Source: an uncultured Pseudomonadales bacterium
Lineage (GTDB): Bacteria > Pseudomonadota > Gammaproteobacteria > Pseudomonadales > Pseudohongiellaceae
Direction of reading: 5' to 3'
NCBI GenBank assembly: GCA_947259995.1
Contig: CAMYOK010000006.1
Location: forward strand, 434,001-498,000
Length of the DNA: 64,000 nt
Each line of letters begins with the position of its first letter. Position 1 is the first letter of the stretch. Below the pieces are notes generated by a model. The model searched no databases and had not been told where the DNA came from. It worked only from the letters and a program-made list of their open reading frames with translations. This document shows positions 8,211 to 18,392 of this stretch, piece by piece. The position numbers and the translations under genes were made by a program.

Positions 8211-9455
8211 CTATTGCTTCTCGAATTGATCAGCCCCTAGCGTTTCATCCGCTAGGGCTTCCAAGTTCACTGGCAAGCGCTCCGCAATAAGGCGTTTACA
8301 GACCATGAACTCTTTGGCTCGATTGACACAATCGGCGGAGATCATTCGGTCACCACGCATATAAAAGACTGAAAAGCCCCTCGCATCCGTAGACAATGGA
8401 TCGCCTCGAACCACTTCGCTTTCGTGGTCTAAACGCAGGCCTGCACTTTGCAGTTTCACCTCGTACTGATCCGACCAGAACCACGGCAAAGCATCATAGA
8501 CAACCTCGCCAGCACAAATACTAGTCGCGGCAATGCGGGCCTGATCCAGAGCGTTTTGCACCGACTCCAGTCGTAGCAGTCGACCATAGCGAGGCGATGG
8601 GAACACTGTACAGTCGCCAGCGGCGTAAATATCAGGATCGCTAGTTCGCATATAACTATCGACGACAATACCATCGGCAACGTTCAGCCCTGCGTCCTCC
8701 GCCAAACCCGTTTCAGGCACTACACCCACACCAATGATCACGATGTCGGCTTGTCGAGTATCGCCACTGCTCAACTGCACCGCCAAGCGTCCCTCTTGAG
8801 TAGCAATCGCCTCGACTTGCGTCTGGGTCTCGATCATTACGCCATTGCTTTCATGTAGCAAGCGAAAATAATCTGCAATCACTGGGCTCGCCACGCGCTG
8901 TAATAGGCGTGGGCTCATCTCTACGACACTCACAGTCAAACCTTTCTTGGCCATCACTGCTGCAGTCTCGAGACCGATGTATCCGCCGCCAATAACGATG
9001 GCGTGTTTGCCCTCGCTCATATCCGCACGAATCCCGGCTACGTCTTTGGCATCGCGCAAATAGTGCACCCCTGGCAAGTCCTCACCTATTGGCAAGTGTT
9101 TCGGAGTTGCACCTGTGCACAGCGCCAGTTTGTCGTAGGCAATGCTCTCGCCACTACTGAGAGACAGCACTTTGTTGGCTCGATCGATCTTCGTTACCTG
9201 TTCGCCAAGACGCAATTGCACATCGTTATTGGCATACATCAACGCCGGGCGCAGGAGTATCTTGTCAACTTCTTTCTCCCCTGCCAGCACCGCCTTCGAT
9301 AATGGGGGCCGATGATAAGGCAATGGGTCTTCCGCCCCTATTAAAACAATCTTCCCGCTCCAACCTTCTTTACGCAATTGGATAGCAAGCAAGGAGCCGG
9401 CATGACTCGCCCCTACGATCACACATATTAGTTCTTGGTTTTGTACTTTAGTCAT
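8211..9455 (-). CDS. FAD-dependent NAD(P)H:ferredoxin/rubredoxin reductase-like protein
   Basis: Product of 414 residues of the putidaredoxin/rubredoxin reductase family. It has an N-terminal FAD-binding motif ([12 protein letters not shown]), the [10 protein letters not shown] segment typical of this family, a second nucleotide-binding motif for NAD(P)H ([19 protein letters not shown]), and the C-terminal FAD motif YAAGDCT. It would pass electrons from NAD(P)H to a small iron-sulfur partner such as a ferredoxin, but no partner gene is in the window. The start overlaps the ung stop by 4 bp (ATGA), so the two are likely co-translated. Confidence 0.85.
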   Translation of the reverse strand: MTKVQNQELICVIVGASHAGSLLAIQLRKEGWSGKIVLIGAEDPLPYHRPPLSKAVLAGEKEVDKILLRPALMYANNDVQLRLGEQVTKIDRANKVLSLSSGESIAYDKLALCTGATPKHLPIGEDLPGVHYLRDAKDVAGIRADMSEGKHAIVIGGGYIGLETAAVMAKKGLTVSVVEMSPRLLQRVASPVIADYFRLLHESNGVMIETQTQVEAIATQEGRLAVQLSSGDTRQADIVIIGVGVVPETGLAEDAGLNVADGIVVDSYMRTSDPDIYAAGDCTVFPSPRYGRLLRLESVQNALDQARIAATSICAGEVVYDALPWFWSDQYEVKLQSAGLRLDHESEVVRGDPLSTDARGFSVFYMRGDRMISADCVNRAKEFMVCKRLIAERLPVNLEALADETLGADQFEKQ

Positions 9456-10168
9456 TGTTCACTCTTATAAGTCACTCGCCAATCAATTGGCGTCTTATGA
9501 TGTTCTATTAAATAGGCATTAGTTTGCGAGAAGTGATGGTTGCCGAAAAATCCGCGGCTCGCCGATAACGGTGACGGGTGCACGGACTCCAGTACTAAAT
9601 GGCGCGAGCGATCGATCATCGCGCCCTTACGCTGTGCGTAACTTCCCCAAAGTAGAAAAACAAGATTGTCGCGCTTTTCATTCAATAAATTGACAATACG
9701 ATCTGTGAATCGTTCCCAGCCTTTTTTCTGATGCGAGGCGGCCAAGCCAGACTCCACAGTTAGCACTGCATTTAATAGTAAAACACCCTGCTGCGCCCAA
9801 CCCTGCAGATTTCCAGAGGTAGCAGGTGTAATTCCTAGATCTTGCGCGAGTTCTTTGTAAATATTTCGAAGAGACGGAGGAATAGCGACGCCATCTTGCA
9901 CAGAGAAACACAGCCCATGGGCTTGCCCTGGACCGTGGTAAGGGTCCTGCCCCAATATAACAACCTTTACTTGATCGAATACCGTGGCATTCAAAGCGTT
10001 AAAAATATTCGCCCCTGCAGGGAATATGACTTTCCCTGCCGTTTTTTCATCACGCAAAAAACGGCGCAAGTCGCGCATATAATCAAGCTCGAACTCTGGC
10101 AGCAGATGTTGCTTCCAAGAGTCGTCGAGCTTGATACGATCAATGGACTCGCTATTCTCGTCTACCAT
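9452..10168 (-). CDS. ung: Uracil-DNA glycosylase
   Basis: Removes uracil from DNA to start base-excision repair. The 238-residue product has the family-1 motifs: GQDPYHG with the catalytic Asp (about residues 76-82), the [10 protein letters not shown] segment that reads uracil, and HPSPLS with the catalytic His. The length is normal. It lies 8 bp after lysS and overlaps the flavoprotein gene, so lysS-ung-reductase could form one transcript. Confidence 0.96.
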   Translation of the reverse strand: MVDENSESIDRIKLDDSWKQHLLPEFELDYMRDLRRFLRDEKTAGKVIFPAGANIFNALNATVFDQVKVVILGQDPYHGPGQAHGLCFSVQDGVAIPPSLRNIYKELAQDLGITPATSGNLQGWAQQGVLLLNAVLTVESGLAASHQKKGWERFTDRIVNLLNEKRDNLVFLLWGSYAQRKGAMIDRSRHLVLESVHPSPLSASRGFFGNHHFSQTNAYLIEHHKTPIDWRVTYKSEQ

Positions 10169-10176
10169 CGAAGCGC

Positions 10177-11706
10177 TTACTTGTCGTGCTGCGGACGCAT
10201 ATGCGGAAATAGCAAAACATCTTTAATGGAGGGCGCATCCGTGAAAAGCATCACTAGACGATCAACCCCGATGCCCTCACCCGCCGTTGGCGGCAACCCA
10301 TATTCCAATGCCGTAATATAGTCGGCATCGTAGTGCATTGCCTCATCATCGCCTGAGTCTTTTTGTTCAACTTGTTCGTGGAAACGCTTGGCTTGATCTT
10401 CAGCATCATTGAGCTCAGAGAAGCCATTGGCGATTTCACGGCCACCTATGAACAACTCAAAACGGTCGGTAACCTCTGGATTGTCATCGTTGGCACGGGC
10501 CAAAGGCGATACTTCCGTTGGGTACTCGGTAATGAACGTAGGTTGTAGCAACAAATGCTCGACTTTCTCGTCAAATATTTCCATGCAAATTCGGCCAGCG
10601 CCCCAGCTGTCTTCGACTTTCAGGCTCATCGATTTTGCTAGCGCGGCGACGGATTCACGATCTTGCAGTGTCTCTAATTTCACGCCTTCACAATGTTTAA
10701 CGATGGAGTCTGTCACGCTTAGGCGAGTAAATGGCTGTCCAAAATCGAGGTCGAGCCCCTGATAATTCAACGTCGTTTTACCGAGCACATCCTCGGCTAT
10801 GCGGCGGAACAACGCTTCCGTCAAATCCATCAAATCATGATAATCGGCATAGGCCTGGTAGAACTCAATCATGGTGAATTCTGGATTGTGACGCGTCGAT
10901 AAACCTTCATTACGGAAGTTACGATTGATTTCAAATACGCGCTCAAACCCGCCCACAACCAATCTTTTCAGGTACAGCTCTGGCGCGATGCGTAGAAACA
11001 TTTGCTGATCCAAGGCGTTGTGATGGGTCACGAATGGTTTTGCCGTCGCCCCGCCTGGAATCACTTGCATCATCGGTGTTTCGACTTCCATGAAATCATG
11101 GGCTTCGAAGAACTGACGTAAACTGCTTATGATTTTGGAACGCGTGACAAAAGTAGCACGCGAACTCTCATTCGCAATCAAGTCGATATAACGTTGCCGA
11201 TAGCGAACCTCGGTATCAGACAAGCCACGATATTTGTCTGGCAACGGACGAAGTGCTTTCGTTAGCAGCCGCAGTTCAGCGATCCATACAGTCAGCTCGC
11301 CCTTGCCTGTTCTAAAGACACGCCCGTCTACGCCCACGATATCGCCAAGGTCCAGTGCTTTAATTTCGGCAAGCATTTCTGCCGATAATTCTTTCGGGTT
11401 GAAATACAGCTGAATCTGCTCAGACACATCCTGAATAACCAAAAACGGCCCACGCATGCGAATAATTCGACCTGCCACTTTCACTTCTGGTTTCAGGTTC
11501 TCCAGCGCCTCTTTGTCTTTATCTTCATAGGCGCTTAGCAAATCGCTTGCGTAATTTGAGCGTCTAAAGTCATTAGGAAACGCATTGCGCTGAGCACGAA
11601 TGGCGTCCAGTTTTTCTCGACGCTGGCCAATCAGTTTGTTCTCGTCCTGTGCGACTTCTGCACTCTGAGTTTGTTGACCTTCTGCTGCTTGCTTTTGATT
11701 TGTCAC
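10177..11706 (-). CDS. lysS: Lysyl-tRNA synthetase, class II
   Basis: Charges tRNA-Lys. The 509-residue product has an N-terminal OB-fold anticodon-binding domain (about 60-160) and a class II catalytic core: motif 2 is [15 protein letters not shown], and motif 3 ([13 protein letters not shown]) is near the C-terminus. The first 25 residues are Gln/Glu-rich. It follows prfB by 5 bp, the classic prfB-lysS pair. The window also contains one tRNA-Lys gene, near 30.2 kb. Confidence 0.97.
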   Translation of the reverse strand: MTNQKQAAEGQQTQSAEVAQDENKLIGQRREKLDAIRAQRNAFPNDFRRSNYASDLLSAYEDKDKEALENLKPEVKVAGRIIRMRGPFLVIQDVSEQIQLYFNPKELSAEMLAEIKALDLGDIVGVDGRVFRTGKGELTVWIAELRLLTKALRPLPDKYRGLSDTEVRYRQRYIDLIANESSRATFVTRSKIISSLRQFFEAHDFMEVETPMMQVIPGGATAKPFVTHHNALDQQMFLRIAPELYLKRLVVGGFERVFEINRNFRNEGLSTRHNPEFTMIEFYQAYADYHDLMDLTEALFRRIAEDVLGKTTLNYQGLDLDFGQPFTRLSVTDSIVKHCEGVKLETLQDRESVAALAKSMSLKVEDSWGAGRICMEIFDEKVEHLLLQPTFITEYPTEVSPLARANDDNPEVTDRFELFIGGREIANGFSELNDAEDQAKRFHEQVEQKDSGDDEAMHYDADYITALEYGLPPTAGEGIGVDRLVMLFTDAPSIKDVLLFPHMRPQHDK

Positions 11707-11711
11707 TGGAT

Positions 11712-12810
11712 TTATAACCCCATTTTTAAACTTGCTTCGATAAACTTATCTAGATCCCCGTCTAATACGGCGCCGGTATTGCTCACTTCAACCCCAGTAC
11801 GCAGGTCTTTGATTCGTGATTGATCCAGCACGTATGAACGGATCTGACTTCCCCAGCCAATATCGGCCTTCTCTTCTTCGACCTCTTGCGCCGCTTGTTT
11901 GCGTTTTAACTCTTCCATTTCATAGAGTTTCGCTTTCAGCTGTTTAATCGCCTGATCGCGGTTCTTGTGTTGCGAGCGTTGGTTTTGACACTGCACTACG
12001 ATGCCTGAAGGCTCGTGAGTCAACCGGACGGCAGAGTCAGTCTTGTTAATATGCTGCCCACCGGCGCCACTGGCACGATAGGTATCGACTCGCACATCGG
12101 ACATATTCAGTTCGATCTCGATATCATCGTCCACTTCTGGTGACACAAACACTGACGAAAATGAAGTATGACGACGATTGCCGGAATCGAATGGCGATTT
12201 ACGCACTAGGCGATGCACACCCGTTTCTGTGCGCAGCCAACCGAAAGCGTACTCGCCACTAACGTAGATCGTCGCACTCTTGATGCCGGCGACTTCACCG
12301 GCCGAGACTTCAACTGCCTCGACCTTAAAGCCTTTCGCCTCCCCCCAACGCAAGTACATGCGCAAAAGCATTTCGGCCCAATCTTGCGCCTCTGTTCCCC
12401 CTGAACCCGCTTGAATTTCGACGAATGCGCCATTGGCGTCCATGCGTCCGGAGAACATGCGGCGAAACTCCAGGGTCTCAAGCTTGCTACCGAGCTTGCC
12501 TAGCTCGGTTCCTACCTCGGCAAACAGGTCTTCGTCATTCTCTTCTTGAGCAAGCTGAACCAGCTCGCGGCAATCGGCCAAGCCTTCGTACATGCTATCG
12601 ATGGTGTTGACGACCATTTCGAGTTCCGCGCGCTCTTTGCCTAACGCTTGCGCGGCCTCTGGGTTCTCCCATACTCCTGACTCTCCGAGTTCAAGTTCAA
12701 CCTCTGTTAGGCGATCTTTCTTCTCATCGTAGTCAAAGATACCCCCGAAGAACGTCCGTGCGGGAGCTAAAATCCTTGATTTTCTGAATCGTCAAATTGG
12801 CTTCGATCAT
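11712..12810 (-). CDS. prfB: Peptide chain release factor 2 (programmed +1 frameshift)
   Basis: Recognises UGA and UAA stop codons and triggers peptide release. The gene is in two frames: 25 codons from the ATG at 12810 end at a UGA (12735-12733), and a +1 shift continues the second frame to 11712, giving 365 residues, the same as the E. coli protein. Codon-recognition SPF (residues KSPFDSG) and the catalytic GGQ ([13 protein letters not shown]) are present. A simple open frame begins only at 12617 and would miss about 64 residues. The gene is followed closely by lysS. Confidence 0.97.
12732..12747 (-). promoter_or_regulatory. prfB autoregulatory +1 frameshift site
   Basis: The minus strand reads CGGGGGTATCTTTGAC: a Shine-Dalgarno-like GGGGG, 3 bases, then CTT TGA C. 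This is the conserved slippery signal at which scarce RF2 makes the ribosome slip from CUU to UUU and read GAC instead of the stop. The reading frame continues as DYDEKKDRL, as in other prfB genes. Confidence 0.95.
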
Positions 12811-12928
12811 GCGCGTTTAAAGTCTCTGTACGAAATTGAAAAGACGAGCATTTTACCCTAATCGGGCACAGATGCCACAGTTGCGCGGGCTTAAGACAAA
12901 CGAAGCGCCATTCTGCTAGAATCGCGCC

Positions 12929-14986
12929 ATGCCGAAGCCGCCAGAGCACATCTTAGAAAACGCCGATATCCAGTGGCAGGACACAGGCACGCCCTATTCC
13001 AAGCACTTCGAAGACATTTACTTCTCGCGCCAAGGCGGCTTGGACGAGACCGAATACGTCTTCATCGCCGGTAATGCCCTTAAACAGCGCTGGCAGACCC
13101 AGGACGAGGCACTTGCGCAGGGCGCTGTCGAGCACAACACTTTCACCATAGCCGAGCTTGGCTTTGGCACTGGGCTTAACTTTCTCTGTAGTTGGCGTGC
13201 GTGGCGCGCCGTCGCGCCTAGGCAACTGCGCCTGCACTATATCGCTTGCGAGAAATTCCCTCTGCAGCTAGAGGCCTTGCAAAGGGCCTTGCAAGAATGG
13301 CCAGAACTGGCAGCGTTTAGCGCGCAGTTTCTAGAGCACTATCCTGACCATTCTCACGGTTATCACCGCCTGCAGCTGCAAGACGAGACTTTGCAGAGCA
13401 GCATCACGCTTGATCTCTACTATGGCGACGCGGAACAACTACTCAGCCTGCAAGCATCGCGTGCGAGCGCCAAGGTAGACGCCTGGTTTCTCGATGGTTT
13501 CGCCCCTAAATTAAATCCACAGATGTGGAGCGAGGCTTTGCTTAGACAAATTGCCAGGCTCAGCAAGACAGGCACTACGCTCGCCAGCTATAGCGTCGCG
13601 GGCACAGTCGTGCGCGGTGTCCGCGATGCTGGGTTTGAAGTCAAAAAGCTAAAAGGCTTTGCCCAAAAACGGCATATGCTGACCGCTACATTTACAGAGC
13701 AAGCGGCCCTTTCGAGCACCGCTGACGCCAAACCACTGCAATGGCTGGACCTCGACGCAAGCCGCAGCAACACTAGCCGAGAGGTCATTGTCATCGGTGC
13801 TGGGCTGGCAGGTTGTGCACTCGCCCATAGCCTCGCTCGCAAAGGCTTGAAGGTGTTAGTCCTTGAGCAAGCCGAGCACATCGCCAGCGGTGCTTCAGGC
13901 AATCGCCAGGCCGTGCTGCAGTGTCGACTCAGTAATGCCGATAACGGTAACCGCCAATTCAATCTACAAGCATTTCTATACGCCGTACGCGAGTTTAACC
14001 AGCTGCAGAAACAACACCCAGAGATTAACTGGCAGGCCTGTGGGGTGTTGAATTTAGAATCGGCGTTCAAAGCGCGGCAGGAGCGTGGCATCGAAGTGAA
14101 TCACGCCGCCTATTCCGATCGAATCGTGCAAGCCCTAAATGCGCAGCTCAGTAGCGCTCAAGCAGGCGTGATGTTTGATGGCGGCGCTCAGTATCTCCCC
14201 CTTGGTGGTTACCTCAACCCCGCGCAGCTTTGTCATGCCTATCTTCAACACCCGAATATTCGCATAGAGCTCAACAGCAAAGTCACCGACCTATGTCAGC
14301 AGGGGGAACGCTGGCAAGTCAATTACGGAGAACACACAAGCAATACCGCCACTAGCGATGCGGTAGTGATCGCCAATAGTTACAGTGCCACGGCATTAAG
14401 CCAAACGGCAGCCCTGCCGATCGTGCCCATCAGAGGCCAAGTCAGCTATCTTGCGGACAACCCACAGAGCGCAAAATTACACAGCGTCGTGTGTGGCAGA
14501 AGCTATATCGCCCCATCGTGGCAAGGCTTGCATAGCGTTGGCGCCAGTTATTCAAAAAACATAAGTGATTTGGCACTCTCAGAGAAAGAACATCGGGAAA
14601 ACCTAGAGGGCATCGCGCAACACCTCGCTTCGGCACAATTAACTGAAGCAGCGATCACTGGAGGGAGAGTATCGATTCGCGCTACGAGCACCGATCGCAT
14701 GCCGATGGTTGGACCAGTACCGGATTTTGAGCGGCTACAAGCGCTCTACCAAGGGCTCGGGCAAACGCAGCGAAAAAACCCGAACCGCTGCGTGCCGATG
14801 CTTGCTGGTTTGTATGTGAGTGTGAGCCATGGCTCCCACGGCCTCTGCAACACGCCACTTGCGGGGGAATATCTAGCAAGCCTCATTGCGAATGAATTGC
14901 TTCCTGTTCAAGAGGCAGTCATTAAGAGCTTGCACCCTGCACGGTTCGCCTTGCGTGTACTTAAACGTCAGGGCTTTGCTCATTAA
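12929..14986 (+). CDS. mnmC: Bifunctional tRNA wobble-uridine modification protein MnmC
   Basis: Completes mnm5(s2)U at position 34 of tRNAs. The 685-residue product is a fusion: a SAM-dependent methyltransferase (about 1-250, with GFGTGLNFL near 77 and WFLDGFAPKLNPQMW) and an FAD-dependent oxidase (about 285-685, with VIGAGLAGCALAHSLARKG) that removes the carboxymethyl group first. The length matches fused MnmC proteins. It diverges from prfB with a 118-bp gap. Its last 26 bp overlap the end of the convergent aminopeptidase gene. Confidence 0.95.
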   Translation: MPKPPEHILENADIQWQDTGTPYSKHFEDIYFSRQGGLDETEYVFIAGNALKQRWQTQDEALAQGAVEHNTFTIAELGFGTGLNFLCSWRAWRAVAPRQLRLHYIACEKFPLQLEALQRALQEWPELAAFSAQFLEHYPDHSHGYHRLQLQDETLQSSITLDLYYGDAEQLLSLQASRASAKVDAWFLDGFAPKLNPQMWSEALLRQIARLSKTGTTLASYSVAGTVVRGVRDAGFEVKKLKGFAQKRHMLTATFTEQAALSSTADAKPLQWLDLDASRSNTSREVIVIGAGLAGCALAHSLARKGLKVLVLEQAEHIASGASGNRQAVLQCRLSNADNGNRQFNLQAFLYAVREFNQLQKQHPEINWQACGVLNLESAFKARQERGIEVNHAAYSDRIVQALNAQLSSAQAGVMFDGGAQYLPLGGYLNPAQLCHAYLQHPNIRIELNSKVTDLCQQGERWQVNYGEHTSNTATSDAVVIANSYSATALSQTAALPIVPIRGQVSYLADNPQSAKLHSVVCGRSYIAPSWQGLHSVGASYSKNISDLALSEKEHRENLEGIAQHLASAQLTEAAITGGRVSIRATSTDRMPMVGPVPDFERLQALYQGLGQTQRKNPNRCVPMLAGLYVSVSHGSHGLCNTPLAGEYLASLIANELLPVQEAVIKSLHPARFALRVLKRQGFAH

Positions 14987-16319
14987 AAAACTGTCGAGCA
15001 ACGCGATACAGGCCATGAGCATCTTCGCTGCCCGCTAGCTCACGGATAGAATGCATGGCAAAGCTCGGCACTCCCACATCGATCGTTTCAACACCAATAC
15101 CCGACGCCGTAATCGGCCCGATGGTGCTACCACAGCCCATGTCACTGCGCACCACAAAGGATTGCACTGGCACATCCGCATCTAAACACAGTGATTTAAA
15201 ATAGGCGACTGAACGGCTATTGCTCGCATAGCGTTGGTTGGCATTGATCTTAATGACTGGGCCCTGATTTAAAATTGGCCCATGATTGGCGTCATGAATG
15301 TCCATGTAATTGGGATGGATGCCGTGGGCATTATCCACGGACAACATCATGGAATTACGAATGAGGCGTTCGAAGTCCTCGGCACGTTTTTCAACCCGCG
15401 TTGAACTGTCGGCCAGCAGCCGCTCAAGGACCGAGCGCAAGAACGGCCCGTTTGCCCCCGCGGCAGACGTACTTCCCACCTCTTCGTGATCCGTGCACAC
15501 CAATAAATTACAGGCGCTGTTATCACACTCGATCAGTGCCCTCGCCCCGATATAACAGCTCAGCAGATTGTCCAAGCGCGCCGATGCAATAAACTCATTG
15601 TGCAGGCCAATCAATGCTGGCGGCTGAGTATCGTAGAAGCTGAGTTCGTGACTTAACACTTTACTCGCGTCATCACGCTGGGCGTATTTCCCGAGCCACG
15701 ATAAGAGCAAGTCGTCGAAGCTGTCCCCTTCTGCTCCTTTGATAGATAACAGCGGGGGTAGGTGCAACTGCGCATTCACACTTCGAGATTGATTGGCTTT
15801 GCGATCTAAGTGAATCGCAAGGCTAGGAATGATAGCGACGGGCCGCTGCAAGTCGATGAGGCAACTATCAAGCGTGCCGTCTTTACACAGAAAGTCCACG
15901 CGCCCAGCGATGGAAAGGTCACGGTCGAACCATGGGTTATAAAGCGCGCCCCCATACACTTCGACCCCAAGTTGCAGGTAATTATTTTTACGCATATCGC
16001 CATTAGGCTTCACACGCAAACAAGGGCTATCGGTATGGGCTCCGAACATATTAACGCCATCACGCACTGGGTCGCCATTGGCACTACGTTCGGGGATGGT
16101 GAAAGCAATCAAAGAGGAGCTATTGCGGCTGACGCAGTAGCGACCACCGGGCAGCAACTGCCAAGACTCTGACTCCTCTAGCATCGTAAAGCCTTGCGCC
16201 TGGAGTAAGGCCGCAAGGCTTTGCGTGGCATGAAAGGGCGTGGGTGATTCGGCAATAAACTTTAACAAACCGACATTAAAGTCATCCAATGGCATTACTT
16301 GCTGCGCCGAACTACCCAT
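14961..16319 (-). CDS. apeB: M18 family aminopeptidase
   Basis: Zinc aminopeptidase of the aspartyl aminopeptidase family, removing N-terminal (often acidic) residues from peptides in the cytoplasm. The 452-residue product shows the metal-binding AHTDSPCLR segment, the DHEEVGS motif with catalytic and metal-binding Glu, and the C-terminal DVGVPSFAMHS region with a His ligand. The start could be 16319 (MGSS) or 16295 (MPLDDFN), the latter closer to other members. The symbol follows the common bacterial name for M18 proteins; substrate preference is not visible. Confidence 0.88.
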   Translation of the reverse strand: MGSSAQQVMPLDDFNVGLLKFIAESPTPFHATQSLAALLQAQGFTMLEESESWQLLPGGRYCVSRNSSSLIAFTIPERSANGDPVRDGVNMFGAHTDSPCLRVKPNGDMRKNNYLQLGVEVYGGALYNPWFDRDLSIAGRVDFLCKDGTLDSCLIDLQRPVAIIPSLAIHLDRKANQSRSVNAQLHLPPLLSIKGAEGDSFDDLLLSWLGKYAQRDDASKVLSHELSFYDTQPPALIGLHNEFIASARLDNLLSCYIGARALIECDNSACNLLVCTDHEEVGSTSAAGANGPFLRSVLERLLADSSTRVEKRAEDFERLIRNSMMLSVDNAHGIHPNYMDIHDANHGPILNQGPVIKINANQRYASNSRSVAYFKSLCLDADVPVQSFVVRSDMGCGSTIGPITASGIGVETIDVGVPSFAMHSIRELAGSEDAHGLYRVARQFFNEQSPDV

Positions 16320-16340
16320 CCACTACTCCAATTATCTAAA

Positions 16341-17048
16341 TTACTGCGTGTTAACTTGCAAAAGCTCTACATCAAAAATTAGCGCGGCAAATGGGCCAAT
16401 AGGGCCCGAACCAGTATCGCCATAGGCTAGGTCTGAAGGGATGAATAAACGCCACTTGTCACCTGGCTTCATCATCTGCAAGGCTTCAGTCCAACCTGCG
16501 ATCACTTGGCCAACACCAAACTCTGCTGGCTCACCACGTTCAACCGAACTGTCGAAGACGCTGCCATCAATGAAAGTCCCGTGATAATGGGCCAATACGC
16601 TGTCGTTTAGCGTTGGCGAGGTGCCACTAGCATCGCCCGACTCGATAATCATGTATTGCAGACCAGAATCAGTAGTCATCACGCCTTCTGCCGTGGCGTT
16701 TGCCGCGAGGAATGCCGCACTTTCAGCTTGGATAGCCGCCGCTTCAGCCGCTTGTTGATCCATGAGCTGAGTTTGGAACGCCTCTAGCGCTGCCATCATC
16801 TCATCCACGGTCAACTGTGGTTCGCCCGTGACAACATCGCGAATCCCTTCAAAGAAGGCGTCGAGATTGATAGCACCCATGATGCCCTGACCTGCGAGAT
16901 TTTGACCAATATTGACACCGATACTGTAGCTAATCTGATTCTCTTGGGATGTCAGGTCTACTGCGCTATCGGCTGCTTGCGCGTTCATTGCGGTAAGCGA
17001 GACAGCCAAAACTACACTGCGCAGGCTCAATAAACGGGGAAAATTCAT
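16341..17048 (-). CDS. FKBP-type peptidyl-prolyl cis-trans isomerase (Mip/FklB-like), exported
   Basis: Folding catalyst for proline bonds, probably periplasmic: residues 1-25 form a signal peptide ending AMNAQA. A helical dimerisation region (about 30-130, including SYSIGVNIGQNLAGQG) is followed by an FKBP domain (about 135-235) with HYHGTFIDGSVFDSS and GWTEALQMMKPGDKW. This layout is that of Mip, FkpA and FklB proteins. The ATG at 17048 follows AAGGAAG by 5 bp and is preferred over the open-frame start 15 bp upstream. Confidence 0.88.
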   Translation of the reverse strand: MNFPRLLSLRSVVLAVSLTAMNAQAADSAVDLTSQENQISYSIGVNIGQNLAGQGIMGAINLDAFFEGIRDVVTGEPQLTVDEMMAALEAFQTQLMDQQAAEAAAIQAESAAFLAANATAEGVMTTDSGLQYMIIESGDASGTSPTLNDSVLAHYHGTFIDGSVFDSSVERGEPAEFGVGQVIAGWTEALQMMKPGDKWRLFIPSDLAYGDTGSGPIGPFAALIFDVELLQVNTQ

Positions 17049-17265
17049 GGTGACTTCCTTCATTGATGATTATCTAATGGTTGAAGGCGATCCAAGCAGC
17101 GCTTGACCCTTCAAGACTGCATAAATCACCGGACTTAGGGCAACGAATACTAACTGGACTAGTCCCGAATTTCCACCGAGAAAGCGGCAACATAGCGGTA
17201 TTTCCCCTAGAGATGCGTCATAATGCCAAGCAAAGTCGCTGACTTTCAGCAAGGAGCGCGCAACC

Positions 17266-17781
17266 GTGCAAATTAAGTGTCTATTACGTATTAGCTGCCT
17301 AGTCGGTCTAGGCCTTTTGAGCAGTGCCTGCTCGCAGCGCTATGCCGTCAGCATCAACAATCAGACGGTATACGACCCACGCCCCAATGCAACCGCCTAT
17401 CGGTTCGCCGACCCTGGCCTACAGGGTTGCATCAACCTGGCTTTGCAGCAGCCTAATGCCGAACTAGAACGCATTACGATCCTGTCTTGCTCGGGCTGGG
17501 AGATAGAGGACTTAGAGGGCATCTCGTTACTCAAAGCCCTGCAATTTCTAGATCTCAGTAATAATCGCATTAGCAGTGTTGCCCCATTGAGCAACCTCCC
17601 CCGCTTAAGCTCCCTGAGCATCACCAATAACCGTGTGCGCGATATCGAAACATTGATCGCGATGAACAGCCTGACCTCGGCGGTACTGACGGGAAATACG
17701 ACCATTAGCTGCGCTCAGCTCAATACGCTTGCCACTAAATTGGGCGACAATCTGCAGCGCCCGGCGACTTGTAGAGAATAG
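17266..17781 (+). CDS. Leucine-rich-repeat lipoprotein of unknown function
   Basis: Product of 171 residues starting at a GTG with AAGGAGCG 7 bp upstream. The first 22 residues are a lipoprotein signal peptide with lipobox LSSAC. Residues about 85-150 form three internalin-like leucine-rich repeats (LQFLDLSNNRISSVAPL, LSSLSITNNRVRDIETL and a decayed third). Cys pairs at both ends may cap the repeats. Such domains bind proteins or surface ligands; the partner is unknown. Gene ends 3 bp before the convergent miaE stop. Confidence 0.75.
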   Translation: MQIKCLLRISCLVGLGLLSSACSQRYAVSINNQTVYDPRPNATAYRFADPGLQGCINLALQQPNAELERITILSCSGWEIEDLEGISLLKALQFLDLSNNRISSVAPLSNLPRLSSLSITNNRVRDIETLIAMNSLTSAVLTGNTTISCAQLNTLATKLGDNLQRPATCRE

Positions 17782-17784
17782 TGC

Positions 17785-18384
17785 CTAGAATGCGGGAACA
17801 CCGCTATGAAAGCGAAACTCAGCATCGGGGCTCTCGATTAACTCGCGCTCTATTTCACGAAAGCGCTCGACATGGGGGGTGATATCGGCTTCGCTGTAGA
17901 GCCCTGCAAGTGCCAAATAGTCTTGATAATGGCGTGCCTCGGACTTCAATAAGCTGCGATAAAATTTCTCGAGTGCGGGGTCTAACAGCGGCGCGATCTT
18001 CGCAAAGCGCTCGCACGAACGCGCCTCCACAAAGGCTCCAACAATCAGCGTGTCAATTAGCACATTCATGCCGTCTTTGCGCAAATGTTCACGCAGCCCT
18101 CCCGCATAGCGCGAGGGCCCAAGGTGGATATAATCGATATCGCGCTGAACTAGCAGATTGACGACCTGTTCGAAGTGCAACAACTCCTCTCTCGCCAACT
18201 GCGACATCTTGCGTAGCAACTCTGTGTGCTCCGAATAGCGATACAACAGGCTCATTGCTGTTGCTGCCGCCTTCTTCTCGCAATTGGCATGATCGATCAA
18301 CAGCACTTCGGGTTGGCGCAAGGCTTCATCGAGCCACTCTTGCGGGGTTTCACAGGGTAGAAAATCGAGTATCTCTTTTAACAT
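17785..18384 (-). CDS. miaE: tRNA-(ms2io6A)-hydroxylase
   Basis: Diiron monooxygenase that hydroxylates the isopentenyl group of ms2i6A37 in tRNAs reading U-starting codons. The 199-residue product is all-helical, with the ferritin-like carboxylate/His ligands visible in AREELLHFEQV and, later, EARSCERF and SEARHYQDY. Length is that of MiaE (about 190-270, short form). It lies 8 bp after rmuC on the same strand. Its substrate depends on MiaA and MiaB, which are not in the window. Confidence 0.92.
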   Translation of the reverse strand: MLKEILDFLPCETPQEWLDEALRQPEVLLIDHANCEKKAAATAMSLLYRYSEHTELLRKMSQLAREELLHFEQVVNLLVQRDIDYIHLGPSRYAGGLREHLRKDGMNVLIDTLIVGAFVEARSCERFAKIAPLLDPALEKFYRSLLKSEARHYQDYLALAGLYSEADITPHVERFREIERELIESPDAEFRFHSGVPAF

Positions 18385-18392
18385 CGTCCGCT

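Noticed and set aside
8232..8260. Hairpin with 8-bp stem just after queD
   Set aside because: It is within the coding end of the convergent flavoprotein gene and has only two T residues after it; a terminator role for queD is possible but not supported.
12617..12617. Start of prfB at the first long open frame
   Set aside because: The upstream frameshift signal and conserved N-terminal sequence show the true start at 12810.
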